From Pseudonocardia petroleophila (GTDB taxonomy: Bacteria > Actinomycetota > Actinomycetes > Mycobacteriales > Pseudonocardiaceae), in contig NZ_CP060131.1 in NCBI RefSeq assembly GCF_014235185.1, forward strand, positions 503,501 through 567,500: a stretch of DNA of 64,000 nucleotides, read 5' to 3'. Each line of letters begins with the position of its first letter. Within the stretch, counting starts at the first letter, position 1. The notes under the pieces are model-generated. The model saw nothing but the letters and a program-made list of their open reading frames with translations, had not been told where the DNA came from and searched no databases. Shown here piece after piece: positions 1 to 12,993 of the stretch. Both the position numbers and the translations under genes were made by a program.

Positions 1-29
1 CCGTCATGCCTCCATGGTGGCACGGGACA

Positions 30-35
30 TAGGCT
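30..35 (+). promoter_or_regulatory. -10 box of pncB (probable leaderless start)
   Basis: TAGGCT lies 8 nt before the ATG at 44, and there is no purine-rich ribosome site between. This is the arrangement of a leaderless actinobacterial transcript. The -35 region is not clear and would lie at the very edge of the window. Confidence 0.45.
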
Positions 36-43
36 CCCCTGTC

Positions 44-1339
44 ATGAGTGGTACTCCGCAGTCGGCCGGGGTCTCGACGGCCCTGCTCACCGACCGCTAC
101 GAGCTGACGATGGTGGCCGCGGCGCTGGCCGACGGGACGGCCGGTCGCAGCTGCGTGTTCGAGGTCTTCGCGCGCCGGCTGCCCGACGGGCGGCGCTACG
201 GCGTCGTCGCGGGGACGGGCCGGCTGCTGGAGTCGATCACCCGCTTCCGCTTCGGCGACGAGGAGCTGGCCGCGCTGGAGGGCGTCGTCGACGCCGCGAC
301 GCTCGACTGGCTGGCGGCCTACCGCTTCACCGGCGACGTCGACGGCTACCCCGAGGGCGAGCTGTACTTCCCCGGCTCGCCGATCCTCACCGTCCGCGGC
401 ACGTTCGCCGACGCGGTGCTCCTGGAGACGCTCGCGCTGTCGATCCTCAACCACGACTCCGCAGTGGCCTCGGCCGCCGCGCGGATGGTCACGGCCGCGG
501 CCGGGCGCCCGCTGATCGAGATGGGGTCGCGGCGCACCCACGAGGCGGCCGCGGTGGCGTCGGCCCGCGCGACCTACCTGGCCGGGTTCGGCGCCACGTC
601 GAACCTGGAGGCCGGGCGCCGCCATGGCATCCCGACCGCGGGCACCGCCGCGCACGCCTGGATCCTGCTGCACGACGACGAGCTGGGCGCGTTCGCGAGC
701 CAGGTCGAGGCGCTGGGCGCCGACACGACGCTGCTCGTCGACACCTACGACATCCGCCGCGGCGTGGAGCTGGCCGTGCAGGCCGCCGGGCCAGGGCTCG
801 GCGCGATCCGGATCGACTCCGGCGACCTGGGCGAGCTGGCCCGCCAGGCCCGCGACCAGCTCGACGCGCTCGGCGCCGTCAACACGAAGATCGTCCTGTC
901 CGGCGACCTCGACGAGTACGCGATCGCCTCGCTGCGCGCCGAGCCCGTCGACTCCTACGGCGTCGGCACGTCGGTCGTCACCGGGTCGGGGGCGCCGACG
1001 GCGGGGATGGTCTACAAGCTGGTGGAGGTCGACGGGCGGCCGGTCGCCAAGCGCAGCGCGGCGAAGGAGTCGCGCGGCGGGGCGAAGTCGGCGGTGCGCC
1101 GGTTCAAGCCGACCGGCACCGCGGTGGAGGAGGTCGTGCACGCGGCGGGCTCGCCGGTCCCGGTCGGCCCGCACGACCGCGTGCTGCCGGTGCCGCTGGT
1201 CCGCGGCGGCGAGCCGGTGCCCGACCTGCCGACGCTCGCCGAGTCGCGCGACCGGCTGAGGGCCGCGCTGGTGTCGGTGCCGTGGGAGGGCCTCAAGCTC
1301 TCCCGCGGCGAGCCCGCGATCCCTACGGTGTTCCCGTGA
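44..1339 (+). CDS. pncB: nicotinate phosphoribosyltransferase
   Basis: Makes nicotinate mononucleotide from nicotinate and PRPP with ATP, in the cytoplasmic Preiss-Handler route to NAD. The 431-residue product has the family pattern: an N-terminal LLTDRYELTM, EMGSRRTHEAAA, the active-site histidine segment GTAAHAWI near residue 204, and a phosphate-binding RIDSGDLGEL stretch. I chose the ATG at 44 over the one at 14 because the -10 box lies directly before 44, and the extra 10 residues look unrelated to the family. Its stop overlaps the pncA start by 4 nt (GTGA), so the two NAD-salvage steps are translationally coupled. Length is normal and nothing is odd. Confidence 0.95.
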   Translation: MSGTPQSAGVSTALLTDRYELTMVAAALADGTAGRSCVFEVFARRLPDGRRYGVVAGTGRLLESITRFRFGDEELAALEGVVDAATLDWLAAYRFTGDVDGYPEGELYFPGSPILTVRGTFADAVLLETLALSILNHDSAVASAAARMVTAAAGRPLIEMGSRRTHEAAAVASARATYLAGFGATSNLEAGRRHGIPTAGTAAHAWILLHDDELGAFASQVEALGADTTLLVDTYDIRRGVELAVQAAGPGLGAIRIDSGDLGELARQARDQLDALGAVNTKIVLSGDLDEYAIASLRAEPVDSYGVGTSVVTGSGAPTAGMVYKLVEVDGRPVAKRSAAKESRGGAKSAVRRFKPTGTAVEEVVHAAGSPVPVGPHDRVLPVPLVRGGEPVPDLPTLAESRDRLRAALVSVPWEGLKLSRGEPAIPTVFP

Positions 1340-1881
1340 CGAGAGCGCTGATCGTGGTGGACGTGCAGAACGACTTCTGCGAGGGCGGCTCGCTGGCCGT
1401 CGCCGGGGGTGCCGCGGTGGCCGCGGCGGTCTCGGAGCGGATGGGCGGGTACGAGCTGGTCGTCGCCACCCGCGACCACCACGTCGACCCGGGCGACCAC
1501 TTCTCCGACACCCCGGACTTCGTGCACAGCTGGCCGCCGCACTGCCGCGTCGGGACGCCGGGGGCGTCGTTCCACCCCGCGCTCGACGTCGGCCCGGTGC
1601 AGGCGGTGTTCTCCAAGGGAGAGCACACCGCCGCCTACTCCGGCTTCGAGGGCGCCGACCCGGACGGGGTGACCCTGCGCGACTGGCTCGTGGAGCGCCG
1701 CGTCGACGGCGTGGACGTGGTCGGCATCGCCACCGACCACTGCGTCCGGGCCACCGCGCTCGACGCGGTGCGCGCCGGGTTCCCCACCGTCGTGCTGACG
1801 GACCTGTGCGCCGGGGTGGCCCCGGACTCGACCGCCCGCGCCCTCGACGAGCTGCGGGCGGCCGGGGTGGAGATCCGCTAG
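1336..1881 (+). CDS. pncA: nicotinamidase
   Basis: Hydrolyses nicotinamide to nicotinate and ammonia, feeding PncB just upstream. The 181-residue isochorismatase-fold protein shows the catalytic triad Asp9 (VVDVQNDF), Lys94 (VFSKGEH) and Cys136 (TDHCVRAT). The metal-site residues Asp47, His49 and His55 are in RDHHVDPGDHF. The GTG at 1336 is preferred to the upstream ATG at 1282 because the protein then begins directly with the first beta strand and overlaps the pncB stop by 4 nt. The end of the gene meets the convergent thioesterase gene head-on, with the two stop codons sharing CTAG. By family knowledge a PncA of this type would also activate pyrazinamide. Confidence 0.95.
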   Translation: MTRALIVVDVQNDFCEGGSLAVAGGAAVAAAVSERMGGYELVVATRDHHVDPGDHFSDTPDFVHSWPPHCRVGTPGASFHPALDVGPVQAVFSKGEHTAAYSGFEGADPDGVTLRDWLVERRVDGVDVVGIATDHCVRATALDAVRAGFPTVVLTDLCAGVAPDSTARALDELRAAGVEIR

Positions 1882-2762
1882 CCGCGCATCCGGAACGGCT
1901 CCAGCGCCGCCGACAGCTCGACGAGCCCTCCGTCGAGGCCCTGCGCGTGGTGGGCGCCCCTGGCCTGCGCGAGGCCGATGCAGCGGGGACCGTCGAACAG
2001 GCCGCAGGCGTAGCTCACGGTCTCCTCGTCGAGCTCCAGCACGCCGACGCGCAGCTGGTGGATGCCCGGGTAGTGCACCTCGGCGAGGTACTGCACGGTG
2101 AGCGAGCTGGGCTGCAGGCCGTCGAGCGGGCCGCCCGTCGGGTAGCCGAGGACGTCGAGGTGCAGCTCGGCGAGCGCGTCGAGGTACCAGCCGGCCAGCG
2201 CGACGTTGTTGACGTGGCGGTTGGTGTCGATGTCGCCGAAGCGGGTGCGGATGTCGAGGCGGAACGGGTAGGCCTCGCGGACGACGAGGTCACGGCCGCT
2301 GCGCGGGGACGGGTCGCCGACCACCCGCAGCCCCTCCAGCGCGGCGCGCACGGCGTCGGGCAGCGGGGCGGGCCCGTCGGCGGTGGCGTGCACGCTGACC
2401 GACTCGCCGGTGGCCACGCACTCGTCCCCGGCGAACACGGCGTAGACGTAGGTGAACGACGTCGTCCCGACGTGCGTGACGCCCAGGCCGATCCGGTAGC
2501 GGCCGGCCACCCGCAGCGGTGCGAGGACGTCGACGCGGACCGCGGCCAGGAGCAGGCGCATCTCGCCGCGCAGGCGGGTGTCGAGGTCGCCGCCGAACGC
2601 GTCGAGCTCCACGGCGACGCGGGCGTCCTCGAACCAGCGGACCAGGGCGTCGCGGCCGATGCGGCGGCTGGGGTCGAGGTCGCTGTAGCGGGCCGGGTGC
2701 TCGACGAGCACGGGGAACGAGGCGGGTTCGAGGCGCAGCTGCGTGGCGGTCACTGCGTCCAT
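1878..2762 (-). CDS. double-hotdog acyl-CoA thioesterase family protein
   Basis: Probably hydrolyses an acyl-CoA; the substrate cannot be read from sequence. The 294-residue protein carries two 4HBT-type hotdog repeats. Each has the YbgC/FadM-like start of the fold: YSDLDPSRRIGRDALVRWFE near residue 30 and RFGDIDTNRHVNNVALAGWY near residue 180, where Asp and the following Asn/His are the usual catalytic positions. The ATG at 2762 follows a purine-rich ribosome site (GGAAGGGGGA); the longer open frame upstream lacks this. The stop overlaps that of pncA. It is transcribed away from the small ORF and terminator upstream. The domain call is firm, the role is not. Confidence 0.85.
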   Translation of the reverse strand: MDAVTATQLRLEPASFPVLVEHPARYSDLDPSRRIGRDALVRWFEDARVAVELDAFGGDLDTRLRGEMRLLLAAVRVDVLAPLRVAGRYRIGLGVTHVGTTSFTYVYAVFAGDECVATGESVSVHATADGPAPLPDAVRAALEGLRVVGDPSPRSGRDLVVREAYPFRLDIRTRFGDIDTNRHVNNVALAGWYLDALAELHLDVLGYPTGGPLDGLQPSSLTVQYLAEVHYPGIHQLRVGVLELDEETVSYACGLFDGPRCIGLAQARGAHHAQGLDGGLVELSAALEPFRMRG

Positions 2763-2806
2763 TGTGCCGTCCCCCTTCCGGGTGACCTCGGGAGGCCCCG
2801 GACAGC

Positions 2807-2841
2807 CGAACGCCGCCCGTGCTGGCCACGGGCGGCGTTCG
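2807..2841 (-). terminator. perfect 15-bp stem-loop, likely terminator
   Basis: CGAACGCCGCCCGTG and its exact reverse complement flank a 5-nt loop. There is no T-run, which is common for actinobacterial terminators. It sits 10 nt after the stop of a small leftward ORF (2852-3055) and 45 nt before the thioesterase start, so it may end a small transcript. Confidence 0.55.
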
Positions 2842-2851
2842 AGGACACGAG

Positions 2852-3055
2852 TCAGCGGGTTACCAGGCGTGCGCAGTCGGCCGTGTGGGTGGTCTCGGCA
2901 CCGGAGGGCGGGTGTCGCCGACCGGTGCAGACCCACGACCTGGTGCCTTCGCGGCGTGCTCCGCGTGGGTACCCGGTGCTCGTGCCGGGAACTGCGACCG
3001 GGAGGACGGATCTTCTCCACCGATCCGGCCTTGGCCTGCCGCCGTTCCGTGCCAT
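2852..3055 (-). CDS. possible small basic protein, 67 aa
   Basis: I do not recognise it. It lies in the 394-bp gap between the divergent thioesterase and helicase genes, which has no other gene. The reading begins MARNGG, is rich in Arg and Pro, and has two Cys in the C-terminal part (SWVCTGRRHPP and TADCARLV). AGAAAG just before the ATG could be a weak ribosome site. In its favour, a perfect terminator stem begins 10 nt after the stop. Against it, third-position GC is lower than in its neighbours, especially in the first half. The same DNA also folds into nested stems (ACCAGG/CCTGGT, TGGGT/ACCCA, CACCGG/CCGGTG), so a structured RNA is the main alternative. Confidence 0.35.
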   Translation of the reverse strand: MARNGGRPRPDRWRRSVLPVAVPGTSTGYPRGARREGTRSWVCTGRRHPPSGAETTHTADCARLVTR

Positions 3056-3143
3056 CTTTCTACTCCGTGTGTGCCCCGGGTCACAAGAGCGTCACGGGGG
3101 GTGTGCGGCGAACGGTTCCGGTCCGGGCCCGCGACCCGCCGGG

Positions 3144-3149
3144 TAGCCT
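3144..3149 (+). promoter_or_regulatory. -10 box of dinG-type helicase gene (leaderless)
   Basis: TAGCCT with a 7-nt gap to the GTG at 3157. There is no Shine-Dalgarno sequence, so transcription probably starts at or next to the start codon. This position fixes the gene start. Confidence 0.55.
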
Positions 3150-3156
3150 CCTGCGG

Positions 3157-5154
3157 GTGCCGGCCAAGACCTCCCTCCCAGGTGTCGCCGAGCTGCTGGA
3201 GGCCGCGGTCGAGGCCGTCGGGGGCACCCGGCGGGAGGGCCAGGACGCGATGGTCCAGGCCGTGCGGAAGGCCCTGAGCAGCGGCGAGCACCTCGCCGTC
3301 CAGGCCGGGACGGGCACCGGCAAGTCGCTGGCCTACCTCGTGCCGTCGATCCACCACGCGGTCGCGAAGGACAGCACCGTCGTCATCTCGACGGCGACGA
3401 TCGCGCTGCAGCGCCAGCTCGTCGACCGCGACCTGCCCCGGCTCGCGAAGGCGCTGAAGCCGCTGATCGGCCGCGCCCCGACGTTCGCCATCCTCAAGGG
3501 CCGGCGCAACTACCTGTGCCTCAACAAGCTGCACGGCCCCGACGACGTCGACCCCGCCGACGAGCTCTTCGACCCGTTCGCCGTCTCCGCCATGGGACGC
3601 GCGGTCAAGCGCCTGCACGAGTGGGCCGACACCACGAAGAAGGGCGACCGCGACGAGCTCGTCCCCGGCGTCACCGAGGCGGTGTGGCGGCAGGTGTCGG
3701 TCACGGCGCGGGAGTGCGTCGGCGCGTCGAAGTGCCCGGTGGGCGACGACTGCTTCGCCGAGCTCGCGAAGGCCGAGGCGGGCAAGGCCGACATCGTCGT
3801 CACCAACCACGCCCTGCTCGCGATCGACGCGCTGGAGGGCCGCCCGGTGCTGCCCGAGCACGACGTCGTGGTCGTCGACGAGGCGCACGAGCTGGTCGAC
3901 CGCGTCACCGGCGTCGCCACCGCGGAGCTGACGTCCGGCATGGTCGGCACGGCCGCGCGGCGCCTGGGCAAGCTCGTCGACCAGGCCGTGGCCGACCGGC
4001 TCGCCGAGTCCGGCGAGGGCCTGGCGATGGTGCTCGACGACCTGCCCGTCGGCCGCTGGGACGCCCTGTCCCCCGCCGCGTCCGGGGTGCTCTCGACGAT
4101 CCGCGACAGCGCCGGGGAGTGCCGCCAGTCCCTCGGCCCCGAGCGCAAGGACGATCCCGAGGGCGCGTCGGCGCGCAAGCTCGCGCTGGCCGCGCTCGAC
4201 GAGGTGTCCGAGGTCGCCGTCCGGCTGATCGAGGCGTTCGCCGAGCCCGACCCGTCGAAGCGCCGCGACGTCGTGTGGCTGGGCGAGCAGGGGCCCGACG
4301 GCTCCCGGCACAAGGTGCTGCGCGCGGCCCCGCTGTGGGTCGGCGGGCTGCTGCGGGAGCGGCTGTTCGGTCGCTCCACCGTGGTGCTGACCAGCGCGAC
4401 CCTGGCGCTCGGCGGCAACTTCGACGCGCTCGCCCGCCAGTGGGGGCTCCCGCCGTCGGACGCGCCGTCCGAGGAGCTGGGCGCCCCGAAGTGGTCCGGG
4501 ATGGACGTCGGGTCGCCGTTCGCACACGCGCGGAGCGGCATCCTCTACGTCGCCAAGCGGCTGCCCCCGCCCGGGCGCGACGGCCTCGCGCCCGCCACGC
4601 TCGACGAGATCGCCGGGCTGGTGGCGGCCGCGGGCGGGCGCACGCTGGGGCTGTTCTCGTCCACGCGCGCGGCGAAGCAGGCCACCGAGGCGCTGCGCGG
4701 GCGCCTGGACACGCCGCTGCTGTGCCAGGGCGAGGACTCCACGATGCAGCTGGTGAAGAAGTTCGCCGAGGACGACGCGACGTCGCTGTTCGGCACGCTG
4801 TCGCTGTGGCAGGGCGTCGACGTCCCCGGGCCGTCGCTGAGCTGCGTGATCATCGACCGCATCCCGTTCCCGCGGCCGGACGACCCCCTCGTGGCCGCCC
4901 GCCAGCGCGCCACCGACGCCCGCGGCGGCAACGGGTTCCTCTCCGTCTCCGCCACCCACGCCGCCCTCCTGCTGGCCCAGGGGGCCGGGCGGCTGCTGCG
5001 GGGCATGGACGACCGCGGCGTCGTCGCGATCCTCGACTCCCGCCTCGCCACGGCCCGCTACGGCGGCTTCCTCCGTGCGAGCCTCCCCCCGTTCTGGGAG
5101 ACCGACGACCGCGACAAGGTCCACGCCGCCCTCAGGCGCCTGCGCGGGGCCTGA
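3157..5154 (+). CDS. dinG: ATP-dependent DNA helicase, DinG/XPD-like
   Basis: Superfamily 2 helicase with an iron-sulfur cluster, expected to unwind DNA 5' to 3' in repair and to resolve R-loops or fork blocks. In the 665-residue product the Walker A AGTGTGKS is near residue 50 and the DEAH box (VVVDEAHELVD) near 241. Four cysteines between them (NYLC, then EC, KC and DC in the ECVGASKCPVGDDC stretch) fit a 4Fe-4S site. Motif III-like TSATLALGG and the C-terminal GRLLRGMDDRG (motif VI) are present. The GTG at 3157 is chosen from the -10 box 7 nt upstream; the open frame continues far upstream but as non-homologous residues. It stands alone as a transcription unit. Confidence 0.92.
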   Translation: MPAKTSLPGVAELLEAAVEAVGGTRREGQDAMVQAVRKALSSGEHLAVQAGTGTGKSLAYLVPSIHHAVAKDSTVVISTATIALQRQLVDRDLPRLAKALKPLIGRAPTFAILKGRRNYLCLNKLHGPDDVDPADELFDPFAVSAMGRAVKRLHEWADTTKKGDRDELVPGVTEAVWRQVSVTARECVGASKCPVGDDCFAELAKAEAGKADIVVTNHALLAIDALEGRPVLPEHDVVVVDEAHELVDRVTGVATAELTSGMVGTAARRLGKLVDQAVADRLAESGEGLAMVLDDLPVGRWDALSPAASGVLSTIRDSAGECRQSLGPERKDDPEGASARKLALAALDEVSEVAVRLIEAFAEPDPSKRRDVVWLGEQGPDGSRHKVLRAAPLWVGGLLRERLFGRSTVVLTSATLALGGNFDALARQWGLPPSDAPSEELGAPKWSGMDVGSPFAHARSGILYVAKRLPPPGRDGLAPATLDEIAGLVAAAGGRTLGLFSSTRAAKQATEALRGRLDTPLLCQGEDSTMQLVKKFAEDDATSLFGTLSLWQGVDVPGPSLSCVIIDRIPFPRPDDPLVAARQRATDARGGNGFLSVSATHAALLLAQGAGRLLRGMDDRGVVAILDSRLATARYGGFLRASLPPFWETDDRDKVHAALRRLRGA

Positions 5155-5167
5155 GCCGGGGGTGCGG

Positions 5168-7117
5168 TCAGGCCCGGGCGGGTGGGGCGGGGGCCACCGG
5201 GACGTGGGTCGCGGCCCAGTCCAGCAGCGACGCCGGGTCGCCGATCTCGAGCAGCTCCCGCAGGTCGGACTCGGCGTCGGCCGGGACCGGGAGGACCGCG
5301 CCGACGAACCGGTGCCCGCCCCCGCCGTCCGGCACGGCCCGGGCGCAGAGCACCGCACCCACCCGCACCGCGCCGCTCGCCGTGCGCTCGGTGACCGTCA
5401 CCGGGTCGCCGCCGCGGCGGTCGCGCACGTCGAGCCCCTCGCCGGGGCGGACGGCGAGCACCTCGACCAGTGCGCGGTCGGCGTCGAGCCAGGACGCCCC
5501 CAGCGCCGCCTCGTCGGCGGGGAGCAGCGGGCCGCGCTCGGTGAGGAACTGCGCGAACCAGCCGCCCTCGTGCAGGGTGGCGTCGGCGGTGAACGGGTCG
5601 ACGAAGGCGGCGTCCGGGTCGCCCGACTCCCCCGCGCGCCACGCCGCGTGGTCCGCCAGGTCCTCCTCGGCCGCACCCCCGCGCCGCTCCAGGTAGGCGA
5701 CCGCCTTGCGCCACAGCCCGCCGACCCACTCCGGCAGCGGCGCGGCCATCGGCCGGCCGCTGTGGCACTGCTTGAACTTGCGGCCGGACCCGCACCAGCA
5801 CGGCTCGTTGCGACCCGGCTGCGCGCCGAGCCCGGCGGCGGCGCGGGCGGCGAAGCCGAGGTCGGGGTCGTCGTCGGGGGTGCCGATGGAGCGCCAGCGC
5901 CCGGCGGCGGCCGCCGCGTCACCGCGGTCGGCCTCGTACCAGGCCAGCCGGTCCTCGACGAACGGCCAGCCCTCGGCCTCGCTGCAGGCGGCGCGCAGGT
6001 GCGACTCGGCGTCGAGCACCCGGCCGTCGCGCTCGGCCGCGAGGGCCGCCATCCAGCGGGCGACCGCGGCGCGGGGCGAGGTGCCCGCCGCGGCCACCAT
6101 CCGGTCGGCCAGCGCGACGAACGGCGCGAGCCGGGCCGGGTCGTCGCCGTCGAGCAGCTCGTCGGTGACGGCGACGAGGACGTCGGGCTCCTGGAGCAGC
6201 TCCAGCGCCCGGCGCAGGGTGCCGGGATCGCCCGCGGGGTCGGCGAGCAGGTCCAGCGCCTCCAGGGCGGTGGTGGCGGCCCCGTCGGTGCCGAGGCGCT
6301 CGATCAGGCGCCAGTGCCGGTCGGCCTCCTCCCCCGCGGCCCACACCGACCCGGCGTGGGCGAACTCCGGCCCGCGCCGCTCCAGGCCCGCCGCCGCGGC
6401 CAGCTCCGCGAGCGGCGGCACCGGCGAGGACAGGGCGCCGCGGTCGGCGGCGCGCAGGCCGAGCACGAGGTTCTCCGCCGACACCGGCAGTCCCGGCTCG
6501 TCGGGTGAGTCCAGCTCCGCGTCGTAGACCGCACGCAGCCGCTGTACCAGCCCCGGCGGGACGGCCGGGTCGGCGTCGAGCACGGCCAGCTCGACCGCGC
6601 CGTCGTCGGCGACGCGCACGGCCAGCAGGGCGTCGGCGGGGTGCGCGGCCAGCCAGTCCTCGGGGCCGATCCAGGCGGGCTCCCCGTCGACGTCGTCGAC
6701 GGCCAGCGGCTCGGCGCCCGCGTGCGGGCCGGGCACGCGCAGGAACCCGGCGAGGTCGACGTCGAGCACGAGGAAGCCGCCCTCGCGCTCGTCGGCGGTG
6801 AGGCGGTGGGTGAGCACCGCACCGGCCATCAGCGCGGGGGCGTGCACCACGGTCTCGGGCGCCAGCAGCGTGAGCGGCGAGTACGGGTCGAGCATCGCCT
6901 CGTCGCCCGCGTCGAGCAGCAGCTCGTCGTCGGCGGGGAGGCCGAACCGGGTGGCGAGCTGCGCCTCCAGCTCCGACGCCCCGAGCGCGACGCGGGTGCG
7001 CGCCAGCTCGACGTAGGCCGCCGTGACGGTCTCCACCGGCGGCCGCTCCACGGCCGCACCCGGACGCCCGCGCCGGGCCCCGCCTCGGGCCAGGACCCGC
7101 TGTCTCGACGTATCCAC
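5168..7117 (-). CDS. SEC-C motif protein of unknown function
   Basis: A 649-residue cytoplasmic protein. The one recognised element is a SEC-C zinc motif near residues 433-452 (PGRNEPCWCGSGRKFKQCH), the Cys-X-Cys...Cys-His module found at the SecA C-terminus and in many unrelated proteins. The rest is acidic, Ala/Leu-rich and probably helical (TPR-like segments around 270-420), followed by a C-terminal region with no clear match. The GTG at 7117 is the likely start but has no well-spaced ribosome site, so the N-terminus is uncertain. It is last in a leftward run with the AlkZ-like gene, whose stop is 14 nt upstream. Function is not assigned. Confidence 0.75.
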   Translation of the reverse strand: MDTSRQRVLARGGARRGRPGAAVERPPVETVTAAYVELARTRVALGASELEAQLATRFGLPADDELLLDAGDEAMLDPYSPLTLLAPETVVHAPALMAGAVLTHRLTADEREGGFLVLDVDLAGFLRVPGPHAGAEPLAVDDVDGEPAWIGPEDWLAAHPADALLAVRVADDGAVELAVLDADPAVPPGLVQRLRAVYDAELDSPDEPGLPVSAENLVLGLRAADRGALSSPVPPLAELAAAAGLERRGPEFAHAGSVWAAGEEADRHWRLIERLGTDGAATTALEALDLLADPAGDPGTLRRALELLQEPDVLVAVTDELLDGDDPARLAPFVALADRMVAAAGTSPRAAVARWMAALAAERDGRVLDAESHLRAACSEAEGWPFVEDRLAWYEADRGDAAAAAGRWRSIGTPDDDPDLGFAARAAAGLGAQPGRNEPCWCGSGRKFKQCHSGRPMAAPLPEWVGGLWRKAVAYLERRGGAAEEDLADHAAWRAGESGDPDAAFVDPFTADATLHEGGWFAQFLTERGPLLPADEAALGASWLDADRALVEVLAVRPGEGLDVRDRRGGDPVTVTERTASGAVRVGAVLCARAVPDGGGGHRFVGAVLPVPADAESDLRELLEIGDPASLLDWAATHVPVAPAPPARA

Positions 7118-7131
7118 CCCTCAACCCTGGT

Positions 7132-8306
7132 TCACGCGAGGAGCTCGGCCTGCACCGGGGCCGGGTAGCGCACGGTGAACCGCACGTCGCCGAGCAGCGC
7201 CTCCAGCTCGTGGGCGTGGCGCTCCAGCTCCGCCGCGGCCTCCGCACCGACGTCGGCGAGCAGCTTCGTCGCGATCACGCCGTCCCGGCGCTGCACCCAG
7301 CTCCCGACGATCCGCCCGTCGACCCACAGCATCGGCCCGCCGTTGCCGTTGCGGTCGAACAGGTGCGGCACGTGGTCCGGGTCGAGGTGGAACCCGCGCT
7401 GCTTCCACCCCATCGTCGACGGGTCGAGGCCGGGCAGGAGCCGGGCGGACGGCTCCTGCGGCGCCACCGGGTCGACGTCGTCGGGCAGCACCCAGCCCGG
7501 GCCCTCGTCGAGCTCCACCTCCACGGCCCCGACGTCGGCCAGCGCGGCCGTCGTCGTGGCGACCGTCCAGCCCGCCCACCACGCCAGGTCGGTGCGGGTG
7601 CCGGGCCCGAAGGCGCGCAGCCAGCGCCGGGCCAGGCCCGCCGCCGACTCCCGCACGTCGGCCTCGCCGAACCCGCCGGGCAGCCACCGGTCCGCCGCGG
7701 CCCAGCGGTACTGCCCGTTGATCCAGGTGCCCGTCGGGCGGGCCCGGATGACGCGCCCGGTGAACCCCAGCACCAGCAGGACGCGGGAGTGCGCGGCCTG
7801 CGTGGCGACGAACTTCCCCCCGCCGACCGTGAGGGGCCGGGCCAGCTCGGGCAGCCGCGCACCCACCTCGCGGGCGGTCAACGGGCCCTCCGCGGCGAGC
7901 AGCGCGTGCACCTGAGCGTCGGCGGCGGCGAGCCACGCCTCCGGGTCGGCGACGCCGCTCGCGCCGAGCGAGGCCAGCAGGTCGCGCCGCTGCACCCGCG
8001 CGACGGCCAGGGTGGCCCCGTGGTGGGCCAGCCGGGCGGTGTCGTGGCCGAACACCCACAGCGTGCGGCGCATCGCGTGGTGGCGGATCAGCGTGCGGTC
8101 GTCGTAGAGCGCGGCGGCGAGCGGCTCCAGCGCCGGGGTGCGCATCCGGGCCGCCACCGACAGGTACACCGTGACGGGATCGGTGGAGTGCAGCGCCACC
8201 AGGTCGTCGGCGATCGCGACGACGTCGTCGGTGCGGGCGGAGGGCACGTGCCGGTGCCGCAGCGCGAGGCGGGCGCGGCGCTCCGCGGCGCCGATGCGGC
8301 GTGCGG

Positions 8307-8310
<4 letters not shown>
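7132..8310 (-). CDS. AlkZ/YcaQ-like (HTH_42) winged-helix DNA glycosylase family protein
   Basis: Belongs to the winged-helix family that includes the AlkZ and YcaQ glycosylases, which remove bulky or crosslinked bases. The 392-residue protein has the three-winged-helix layout and a C-terminal beta domain (GRIVGSWVQRRDG). At the position where AlkZ has its catalytic Gln-X-Gln and YcaQ Gln-X-Asp, this protein reads LVALHSTDP, so glycosylase activity of the known kind cannot be assumed. The ATG at 8310 overlaps the previous stop (ATGA). It is co-transcribed with the PTH2-like gene, serB and probably ctaD. The family call is good; the activity is open. Confidence 0.82.
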
Positions 8311-11963
<3,653 letters not shown>

Positions 11964-12138
11964 GTGTTCACTCCCTGCGGTGGTCTGTTGAGCTCGGATC
12001 GGAGCTTAGCTCTACTCGCTGTCGAAGGCCCACCGGGCGTCGCACGGAACCTGTGACGACCGCCGCCGGGGGCGTCGTCCACCCGTTCGGAGGACACGCG
12101 GTGGCGCGGCCCGGCCGGGCGGCACATCATCTCGCCGC

Positions 12139-12993
12139 GTGAACATCGTGATCGGCCCGGCCCTCGCCGTGGCCATGGTGGTGGCCGTGCTGCTGGGTGC
12201 GGCGGTGGCCTGGGCGGCGCGACTGGGCACCTCGCGCGCCACGGTGACCGCCGCCCTGCGCGCCACGCTGCAGCTGGGCGTCGTCTCGCTGCTGATCGGC
12301 GGCATCGTCGGCTCGTTCGCGCTGAGCGCGCTGTTCGTGGCCGTGATGGTCGTGGTGGCGGCCCGCACCGCGGGACGGCGGATGACCGGCAGCGCCAGCG
12401 GCTGGTGGGCGGCGCTGCCGATCGCGGTCACCCCGCTCCCCGTGGTGGGGGCGCTCGTGCTGGCCGGGGTGGTGCCGCCGAACGGGATCTCGGTGATCCC
12501 CACGGCCGGCATCCTCATCGGCGGCACGATGACGGCCACCGCGCTGGCCGGGAAGCGCGCGCTGGACGAGCTGGAGGCCCGCCGCGGCGAGGTCGAGGCG
12601 GCGCTGTCGCTCGGGTTCGTCGCCAGGGACGCCGCGATCGAGATCGCCCGGCCGTCGGCGGCCTCGGCGCTGGTGCCGGTGACCGACCAGACCCGCACGG
12701 TGGGGCTCGTGACGCTGCCCGGCGCGTTCGTGGGCATGCTGCTCGGCGGGGCGTCCCCGGTCGAGGCGGGGGCGGTGCAGCTGCTCGTGCTGGTCCTGCT
12801 GCTCGCCGTGGAGACCGTCGCGGTGGCGCTGGCCGTGGAGCTGGTGTGCCGGGGCCGGATCCACCGCGACACCGAGCCCGCGGCGATCCGGACCGAACGG
12901 GCCCACCCCCGGGTGCTTCAGCGCAGCGGGAGGAACAGCTCCTCGAAGACCTCCGGCGCCGACGCCGGGTTGACCGGCGGGTCGACGATGTAG
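12139..12993 (+). CDS. FetB/UPF0014 family membrane permease
   Basis: Integral membrane protein of the YbbM/FetB family, the permease of an iron or metal export ABC system in E. coli. The 284-residue product has about seven hydrophobic helices and the family stretch ILIGGTMTATALA, followed by the cytoplasmic loop RRGEVEAALSLG. No FetA-type ATPase is nearby, so its partner would be encoded elsewhere. The hydrophobic part ends near residue 238. The last ~45 residues are a polar tail made by reading into the convergent PIG-L gene, a 76-nt overlap, which looks like loss of the original stop. The start GTG has no ribosome site; CATCAT lies 8 nt upstream. Confidence 0.85.
   Translation: MNIVIGPALAVAMVVAVLLGAAVAWAARLGTSRATVTAALRATLQLGVVSLLIGGIVGSFALSALFVAVMVVVAARTAGRRMTGSASGWWAALPIAVTPLPVVGALVLAGVVPPNGISVIPTAGILIGGTMTATALAGKRALDELEARRGEVEAALSLGFVARDAAIEIARPSAASALVPVTDQTRTVGLVTLPGAFVGMLLGGASPVEAGAVQLLVLVLLLAVETVAVALAVELVCRGRIHRDTEPAAIRTERAHPRVLQRSGRNSSSKTSGADAGLTGGSTM

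Noticed and set aside
2842..3130. RNase P RNA, tmRNA or SRP RNA
   Set aside because: The conserved sequence marks I know for these RNAs are absent on both strands.
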